Origin: Ammoniphilus sp. YIM 78166
Lineage (GTDB): Bacteria; Bacillota; Bacilli; Aneurinibacillales; RAOX-1
DNA length: 64,000 nt
NCBI RefSeq assembly: GCF_004522215.1
Contig: NZ_SDLR01000003.1
Span: 868,001-932,000 of the forward strand
Direction of reading: 5' to 3'
This document shows, piece after piece, positions 58,816 through 64,000 of this stretch. The notes under the pieces were generated by a model. That model was not told the origin of the DNA. It saw nothing but the letters and a program-made list of their open reading frames with translations, and searched no databases. Made by a program: the position numbers and the translations under genes. Numbering within the stretch: position 1 is the first letter of the stretch; the number at the start of each line of letters is the position of its first letter.

Positions 58816-60606
58816 TTATATCTTAAATGCCAACAGAGTGATATCATCACGTTGGGATTCATCTCCCATATAACTCTGTAATTCCTTTAAAAATACTTCT
58901 TTTTGCTTGGCAAGGGGCAGTTCAGTGCTGAACTGAATGAGCTGCTCTAGTTGCTTTCGACCAAACGAAAAGTCTTTTTCTCCCCCGTTTTGGTCGGCAT
59001 AACCATCTGTTAACAGGTAAAAGACTTGATTCGATTGAAGAGAGATCTCAACTTGATCAAATTCATAATCCAAACTTGTCCGACGATAGCCAACGCTTTT
59101 CTTGTTTCCTTTGTAAATTTGAAGCTGTCCATCTGCAGAGGCATACAACGAGGATTTTGCCCCTGCGTAGCTAATGGTTTCCTTGCCTTTCACCAAACAG
59201 ATACCAATGTCCAATCCATCATCCGTTATGCCACAAGTGGAATCCTGACCTAATGTACGCTTAAGAAGCTCATTTAGACGTTTGATTATTCTCGCCGGTT
59301 CTCTAATTCCCTCCATTTCTACTACCTGATTCAACAGAGATATCGAGACCATAGTCATTAACGCACCTGGAACTCCATGTCCCGTGCAGTCTCCGACTGC
59401 AACGAAGGTTTGCTCGTCGAATGTTTTGAGCCAGTAGAAGTCCCCTCCCACAATGTCCCGCGGCATCCATATCAAACAAGATTCAATGAAGGTCTTCGAT
59501 AATAAGGAGGAGGAAGGTAAGATGGCTTCCTGAATGCGCTTGGCATAGTTCATACTTGAGATCATCTTGTGATTAGCCTGTGACAGCTGCGCTGTCCGTT
59601 CTTCAACTAGACTTTCAAGCTGTACGTTCCACTGTTCGATTTCTCTTTTCGCTTCCTTTTCCTTCTCAGCAAAGCGTAAGAAAGAAATAAATGAAAAGGC
59701 CAGGTTGCCAATGGCCTTAAATAATCTATAAGAATGAGATGAGAATTCCTTTAAACTATGCTTGTCTATGTCGATAGAGATTGTTCCAAGAATTTCATTG
59801 TCCAAAATATACTCGATGAGCATGGAAGACTTCATTGGCTTGCTTGCTCGAAAAAAGGGTTCATATATATCATGGGGCATCGTGCTTAAATGGAGGTTAT
59901 CATAGCTATGAATGATCCCAATATGCACAGGTCCATCGACCTCATGATCCTCTATTTGGTGTATATCAATGAGATACTCTTTTTTTAGAGGCAGTGATTG
60001 TAAGACTTCAGCATCATGCCCAACCGCATCCACAAAACGCCATTCGTCTCCTTCGACAATCGAAATGCTTCCATAGTCTGCCTCTGTAATTTGTGCTAGT
60101 GCGACCTTCAGCAATTCTTTTAAAAAGCCCATATCATTGCTCGTGGAAGCAGAAACCAATTTTGATGCAAGACCTGTTAATTCCTCAAACTTGCCAATGG
60201 TTCTCTGTTCTTCCTCTTTTTGTTTTTCTTTTTTCTCTAAAACTATATGGCCTGCTATCAAAGACAAGACTCCTTGAAGACGCTCTAGATCGGTTGGATC
60301 CATGCAGGTGTGAGTTCTCCATAAGCATAATCCAACGAGAGAGCGGTTTATTATCAAAGGAATAAGGACTGTTCCATTTATTATCGTTACTTGCTTTTGA
60401 TTCACAGCATCCTTAAATTTTACCGGATCGTCCTCATACTCAACCGATTGGACATAGAGCTGTAGTTCATCGCCTTGAGCAAGATAAACAGCCGCACAAG
60501 TTAGTTTGTCAACTAGGTATTGGAATGGATTTCCTATCACATCCTGTGTCACATTCAGCAGTAGATCATCAATTAGCTGATTAACGACGCTTTCAAATCT
60601 AAGCAT
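58816..60606 (-). CDS. SiaA/RsbU-like PP2C phosphatase with GAF-type sensor
   Basis: The 596-residue protein has an N-terminal GAF-like region (about 10-125), a second GAF-like domain (about 145-310), a coiled coil (about 315-350) and a SpoIIE/RsbU PP2C domain (about 370-595). Catalytic acidic residues lie in DIVGGDFYWLKTF, VAVGDCTGHGVPGALMTM and LLTDGYADQNGG. It has no membrane helix, unlike Pseudomonas SiaA. It probably dephosphorylates the SiaC-like protein. The ATG at 60606 overlaps the kinase gene by eight bases. Confidence 0.87.
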   Translation of the reverse strand: MLRFESVVNQLIDDLLLNVTQDVIGNPFQYLVDKLTCAAVYLAQGDELQLYVQSVEYEDDPVKFKDAVNQKQVTIINGTVLIPLIINRSLVGLCLWRTHTCMDPTDLERLQGVLSLIAGHIVLEKKEKQKEEEQRTIGKFEELTGLASKLVSASTSNDMGFLKELLKVALAQITEADYGSISIVEGDEWRFVDAVGHDAEVLQSLPLKKEYLIDIHQIEDHEVDGPVHIGIIHSYDNLHLSTMPHDIYEPFFRASKPMKSSMLIEYILDNEILGTISIDIDKHSLKEFSSHSYRLFKAIGNLAFSFISFLRFAEKEKEAKREIEQWNVQLESLVEERTAQLSQANHKMISSMNYAKRIQEAILPSSSLLSKTFIESCLIWMPRDIVGGDFYWLKTFDEQTFVAVGDCTGHGVPGALMTMVSISLLNQVVEMEGIREPARIIKRLNELLKRTLGQDSTCGITDDGLDIGICLVKGKETISYAGAKSSLYASADGQLQIYKGNKKSVGYRRTSLDYEFDQVEISLQSNQVFYLLTDGYADQNGGEKDFSFGRKQLEQLIQFSTELPLAKQKEVFLKELQSYMGDESQRDDITLLAFKI

Positions 60607-61543
60607 ATTGATTCCTTCCTTGTATTGGTAGAGTAAAGAAGAACGTACTTCCTTCTCCTATGGTACTTTTAACGCCCATTTCACCCCTGTGCTTATGGAC
60701 AATTTCTCTTGAAATAGAGAGTCCTAGACCCGTTCCTTCTTGATTGGTTTTCCCTTTCGTTTTAAAGAAACGGTCAAATATAAACGGAAGATTCTCATCC
60801 GAAATGCCTAGTCCGTCATCCGATACTCGAATCACAAGATCTTGGTTCTCGGAGGATACTGTAAGTTGAATATTTCCACCGACAGAAGTAAACTTCACTG
60901 CATTTTGGATTAAATTTGTTAATACTTGCTCAATCCGCATGGGGTCTATACACACATATTCCTCAAGAAGATCATCTGCAAGAGAGCACGTAAATGTAAA
61001 TATCCGATCTCTGCTATGTACGTCTAATTGATACTTACTAAACAGCAATTCAAACAAATCTAGGATTTTAATATCCTGAAACTTGAGTTTGGTCTGACTG
61101 TACTCTATCTTTGACAGGTCGTATAGATCTTCAATCAAACGATTTACTAGCTGTACTTTATGGTAGATCAGCCGAATGTAGCTTTCATCAGTTTCTATCA
61201 CTTCATCTATCATCGCTTTTAAATAGCCCTGGATCGACGTCATGGGAGTCCCAATTTCATGTGAAATATCAGAGATCAGTTTTCTTCGCGAGTCTTCGAT
61301 CTTTTGAATATCATTATGGGCATGCTGAAGTTGAATCTCCCGATCAATAAGAGCTTTACTTTGGATGTCGCTAATCTTAAATACTTTACTTGATACTTTT
61401 AATAAGCGTTCGTAATGATCAATTAATTCCGCAAAGTGATCCATTAGCTCCACATGACCAAGCTTTGCTTCCTTTAACTTTTCTTTGGCTTCCTGAAGAT
61501 AGGAGGATTCCTCCTTGAATAACAGATGTTTCTGGTCTTTCAC
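60599..61543 (-). CDS. Soluble histidine kinase
   Basis: The 314-residue kinase lacks membrane helices. An N-terminal coiled coil (about 15-90) leads to the H-box LISDISHEIGTPMTSIQGYL, N-box LTNLIQNAVKFTSVGG, DDGLGISDENLPFIFDRFFKT and GTGLGLSISREIVHKHRG. It starts at a GTG (61543) one base after the response regulator stop, with GAGGGAGGAG overlapping that stop. It overlaps the phosphatase gene by eight bases. The signal is unknown; input may be relayed by the coiled coil. Confidence 0.85.
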   Translation of the reverse strand: MKDQKHLLFKEESSYLQEAKEKLKEAKLGHVELMDHFAELIDHYERLLKVSSKVFKISDIQSKALIDREIQLQHAHNDIQKIEDSRRKLISDISHEIGTPMTSIQGYLKAMIDEVIETDESYIRLIYHKVQLVNRLIEDLYDLSKIEYSQTKLKFQDIKILDLFELLFSKYQLDVHSRDRIFTFTCSLADDLLEEYVCIDPMRIEQVLTNLIQNAVKFTSVGGNIQLTVSSENQDLVIRVSDDGLGISDENLPFIFDRFFKTKGKTNQEGTGLGLSISREIVHKHRGEMGVKSTIGEGSTFFFTLPIQGRNQYA

Positions 61544-61544
61544 G

Positions 61545-62240
61545 TTACTCTCCTCCCTCTGTTTTGAGAGGGGGTTCAAACTTATACCCTACACCTCTGA
61601 TTGTCCTCACAAAGATAGGGTGATTCGGATCTTTTTCAATCTTCTTTCGCAGGTTACTAATATGCACCATCAAGGACCTGTAATCCCCCATACTGTCTTG
61701 ATTCCAAATCTTTTTATAGATATCTTCAGGGGTAAATACCTTATTCGGGTTTTGGGCTAATAGGAGTAATATTTCTCTTTCTTTCTTTGCAAGTACGATC
61801 TCTTTGTCATCTAGTCGTACATCCAGATTTTCTAAATTGATTTCTAGACCGTTAAACGCTAGCAGCTCATTGTTCTTCTTATAACGAAGTCTTGCTTTGA
61901 CCCTTACCATTAACTCCAACGGATCAAAGGGTTTCGGAAGATAGTCATCAGCTCCAAGCTCAATGCCATCGATAATCTCATCTACTTGTCCCTTGCAACT
62001 AATAAAAATAAAAGGTGTCTGAGAAACGTTGCGAATAGCCTTGCAAACATCATAGCCTGACATTTTGCCAGGAAGCTGAATGTCGGAAATAACTAGATTT
62101 GGTTTTTCGGATTCGAATAAATGAATGGCATCCTCTGCAGTTTCTGTTTGTACCACCTCATACCCATTCTTAACGAGGTAGATCCTAATCAATCCTGCTA
62201 TATCCACATCATCTTCTACGAGAAGGATCTTACTTGGCAT
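61545..62240 (-). CDS. OmpR family response regulator
   Basis: The 231-residue regulator has LLVEDDVDIAGLIRIYLVKNGYE, phospho-Asp in LVISDIQLPGKMSGYD (note IQLP instead of MMP), Lys in DDYLPKPFDPLELMVR, and a C-terminal winged helix with LAKKEREILLLLAQNPNKVF and YRSLMVHISNLRKKIE. It leads the operon RR-HK-SiaA-SiaB-SiaC. GGTGGTGA is before the ATG. Confidence 0.87.
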   Translation of the reverse strand: MPSKILLVEDDVDIAGLIRIYLVKNGYEVVQTETAEDAIHLFESEKPNLVISDIQLPGKMSGYDVCKAIRNVSQTPFIFISCKGQVDEIIDGIELGADDYLPKPFDPLELMVRVKARLRYKKNNELLAFNGLEINLENLDVRLDDKEIVLAKKEREILLLLAQNPNKVFTPEDIYKKIWNQDSMGDYRSLMVHISNLRKKIEKDPNHPIFVRTIRGVGYKFEPPLKTEGGE

Positions 62241-62336
62241 TCCTATTCACCACCACATCAGGAAATGATAGTCTTCATATAGTATAAAACAATTTTCGAC
62301 TTTGAAGTAAATAAGATCTCCTAATTTAAGAAAAAA

Positions 62337-62357
62337 GTGCCCTAAAATCAAGGGCAC
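62337..62357 (-). terminator. Terminator of the acyltransferase operon
   Basis: GTGCCCT-AAAATCA-AGGGCAC with a run of T on the minus strand, directly after the LpxL-like stop codon. Confidence 0.85.
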
Positions 62358-62359
62358 GT

Positions 62360-63256
62360 TCAATCTTCATTCTCATTTTCCCACCGCTCGTTCACATTAA
62401 ACCAATAAAACCATTGATCTGGCTTTGTTTTAACCATTTCCTCTAACCATTCATTCAGTTCATTTATTGCCTGTGAACGTTGAGAAGGAGACCACTTTTG
62501 ATATAAATAAACTGGAGCATAAAACTGAATATCGTGCTTAAAACGTTTCTTACGGTAACCTAGCATAGGAATAATGGGTACCTTACCTTCCAGGGAGAGC
62601 ATGGCGGAACCGGCGGGCGTTCGAGTAGATCGACCAAAAAATCTTGCTGGAGGAAAGTTGGGTCTCCAAAAATCACCAAGCAAGAAAACCACACCGTTAT
62701 TTGCTAAATGTCTTTTCAGTTGTCTAACAATTTCTACGGCTGGCACTTCATCATAATCTAATGCTCGACAACCCATATTCTCAAATATCGAGTATAAAGG
62801 TCGAAGCTCTGAGCTCCCCATTGTAGCTACAGTTAGACAAGGATATCTTTGTGTTAAATACCAGTAGTAATAAAAGAAATTTCCTACATGAGGGGTAAAA
62901 ATGATCACTCCTTTGCCTTGATCTAGTTCTTGTTTAATATAATTTTCACCCTTAACATCGAATTTATTGTTTTCTACTTTGTCTAGACTAGAAGATTCAA
63001 TAAGAATCTCATAGAGTACAACTGTCATTTGGTAAAAATAGGAACGAGTCAAGCGATGGAGTTTTTTTGATGGCTTTTCCGTTAGCAGTTCCTTCATATT
63101 GGAGTACACCAACTTTCGCAAATCAGATGAAGCCCAATAGAGGATTTGACTGATGCAATAGCAAAAAAATAGTGCAAGGGGTTTGGGGATATAATGTAAC
63201 CAGCGGTAAACCATTGGTCCCTTACCAGAGGTTACCTTTTGTATCCATTCGTACAA
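62360..63256 (-). CDS. LpxL/HtrB-like lysophospholipid acyltransferase
   Basis: The 298-residue protein matches the LpxL/HtrB acyltransferase family: an N-terminal hydrophobic segment (about 27-43), VIIFTPHVGNFFYYYW, VVFLLGDFWRPNFPPARFFGR, then TPAGSAMLSLEGKVPIIPMLGYRKK and WFYWFNVNERWE. The family motif HxGNxE normally has the catalytic acid; here it reads HVGNFF, so the acid is missing at that position. Gram-positive bacteria lack lipid A, so the substrate is some other lipid. Starts at TTG (63256) after GGAGGT; 14 bases downstream of an OlsB-like gene. Confidence 0.83.
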   Translation of the reverse strand: MYEWIQKVTSGKGPMVYRWLHYIPKPLALFFCYCISQILYWASSDLRKLVYSNMKELLTEKPSKKLHRLTRSYFYQMTVVLYEILIESSSLDKVENNKFDVKGENYIKQELDQGKGVIIFTPHVGNFFYYYWYLTQRYPCLTVATMGSSELRPLYSIFENMGCRALDYDEVPAVEIVRQLKRHLANNGVVFLLGDFWRPNFPPARFFGRSTRTPAGSAMLSLEGKVPIIPMLGYRKKRFKHDIQFYAPVYLYQKWSPSQRSQAINELNEWLEEMVKTKPDQWFYWFNVNERWENENED

Positions 63257-63270
63257 TGGGTATACCTCCT

Positions 63271-64000
63271 TTATTCATGGGATCGGAGGAGCTTAGTAAA
63301 CCTCCGCGTAGCCTTTTTCACATCTAGAATGATAAAAAAGTCAGTGGTTTGAAATAAGGGGTCAAAAGCAGGTTCCCCATCCATTTTTGCCCCAAGGGAG
63401 TAGTAACCCTTTATTAATGGGGGCAATTGCCGTATTAGTTCCTGTTCAGTGCAAGTAACAGAAAGGATCTCTAGACCTTTAATGCGATGAGTAGGCAAAG
63501 GCTGAATTCCAAACTCCTCTTTTAGTAGTCCATGGGTCTTTAGCATACTGTAGATGATGTTCGTCTGTTCGAGACCATTTGTTGTAAGACTTGCACACCC
63601 TACAATATAAGAAAAGTTGTTCTCCTGTAGATATTGTCCGATTCCCTTCCACAAAAGCTTTAAAACTTTCCCATCTCGATAGTCAGGAGCAATGCAGCTT
63701 CTTCCTAATTCGAGCATTTCATGTGCTTTTGAACGTAAGGGGGTTAAATCGAATTCTGTCTCCGAATAAAATCCCCCATGTTGCATCGCCTTATTACCAG
63801 GTAACAATCTATATGTTCCTACAACTCTTCCAGTAATAAGCTCCTTGACAATCAAATGATCACAATATAAATCATATGAATCTTTTTCAAGTTTATCCTT
63901 ATTGAATAACCTATGATTACCCGCTTCTTCAACGAATACTTGATAGCGCAACCGAAATGCTTGTTCTAGTTCTGCGGGTGTATCCACTAGCTTAACTAGT
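63271..64000 (-). CDS. OlsB-like N-acyltransferase, N-terminus beyond window
   Basis: The readable 243 codons have no stop up to the right edge, so the gene continues beyond 64000. The sequence shows the ornithine-lipid N-acyltransferase (GNAT, Acetyltransf_5) pattern: RLRYQVFVEEAGN, DLYCDHLIVKE, VVGTYRLLPG, GGFYSETEFDLTPL, LELGRSCIAPDYRDGKVLKLLWKGI and YIVGCASL. OlsB moves a 3-hydroxyacyl chain onto ornithine. It is coupled to the LpxL-like gene, which could add a second acyl chain in place of OlsA. The amino acid substrate is an inference. Confidence 0.8.
   Translation of the reverse strand, partial: LVKLVDTPAELEQAFRLRYQVFVEEAGNHRLFNKDKLEKDSYDLYCDHLIVKELITGRVVGTYRLLPGNKAMQHGGFYSETEFDLTPLRSKAHEMLELGRSCIAPDYRDGKVLKLLWKGIGQYLQENNFSYIVGCASLTTNGLEQTNIIYSMLKTHGLLKEEFGIQPLPTHRIKGLEILSVTCTEQELIRQLPPLIKGYYSLGAKMDGEPAFDPLFQTTDFFIILDVKKATRRFTKLLRSHE

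Overview
The window looks like chromosomal DNA of a spore-forming, menaquinone-respiring, low-to-mid GC Firmicute of the order Bacillales. Supporting signs are strong AGGAGG-type ribosome sites with frequent TTG/GTG starts, T-box and yybP-ykoY leaders, qoxABCD, HPr kinase, bacterial NO synthase, an AprX-type protease, a YhcN/YlaJ-like spore lipoprotein and a YjzC-like peptide. Menaquinone is made by the futalosine route (mqnB, mqnD), so this is not a typical Bacillus subtilis-like genome. I do not assign a genus. No rRNA, tRNA, CRISPR array, transposase or prophage was seen.

Layout. 1-5 kb: a glcE-like flavoprotein cut by the left edge, its probable FCD/GntR regulator, a divergent acyl-CoA dehydrogenase, and a DUF2157/GDYXXLXY membrane pair. 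5-10.7 kb: hisJ, a YjzC peptide, a glycine-repeat spore lipoprotein, a 52-bp repeat array, mqnB-mqnD, a GNAT gene and KDPG aldolase. 10.7-12.5 kb: a threonyl-tRNA synthetase without its editing region behind two tandem T-boxes. 15.4-19.2 kb: qoxABCD with a Rex/FNR-like palindrome upstream. 19.9-22.9 kb: aprX, msrA and a DUF72 gene. 23-28.7 kb: a two-component system, a glycosyltransferase, DUF441 and a frameshifted manganese catalase. 28.9-30.1 kb: non-coding DNA with a large 52-bp tandem array. 30-35 kb: a GNAT/GNAT/nitrilase cluster, a hydrolase and small genes. 35-38.5 kb: a second two-component system and a PCYCGC lipoprotein. 39.4-46.8 kb: a flavoprotein behind a guanine riboswitch, patatin, TerC and PAP2 genes each behind an Mn2+ riboswitch, hprK, nos and acylphosphatase. 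46.9-52 kb: ubiX, thrC and a molybdate/tungstate-type ABC operon. 52-57.7 kb: UspA, an MFS permease, OppA, an EamA remnant and a ClC channel. 57.8-62.2 kb: a SiaC-SiaB-SiaA-kinase-regulator signalling operon. 62.3-64 kb: an LpxL-like acyltransferase and an OlsB-like N-acyltransferase, cut by the right edge.

Most striking result: two unrelated genes are interrupted by a single in-frame TGA exactly where a redox-active cysteine is expected. In msrA it is the catalytic Cys of the GCFWG motif (21918-21920). In the PCYCGC lipoprotein it is the first Cys of a C-terminal CxxC (38173-38175). In both, family-like sequence continues past the TGA, and a hairpin with G in its apical loop lies about 20 nt downstream, as in bacterial SECIS elements. 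I therefore predict two selenoproteins and a selenocysteine-decoding host. The homopolymer-T frameshifts in the manganese catalase and EamA genes look different and may be assembly errors.

Links between genes (inference): mqnB/mqnD, and possibly UbiX through a UbiD-like decarboxylase, feed the menaquinol that QoxABCD oxidises. MsrA, manganese catalase, the Mn2+ riboswitches and the PCYCGC thiol/selenol protein suggest oxidative-stress and metal handling. A Mo/W-type transporter would fit selenium-dependent molybdo/tungsto-enzymes elsewhere in the genome, but none is visible here.
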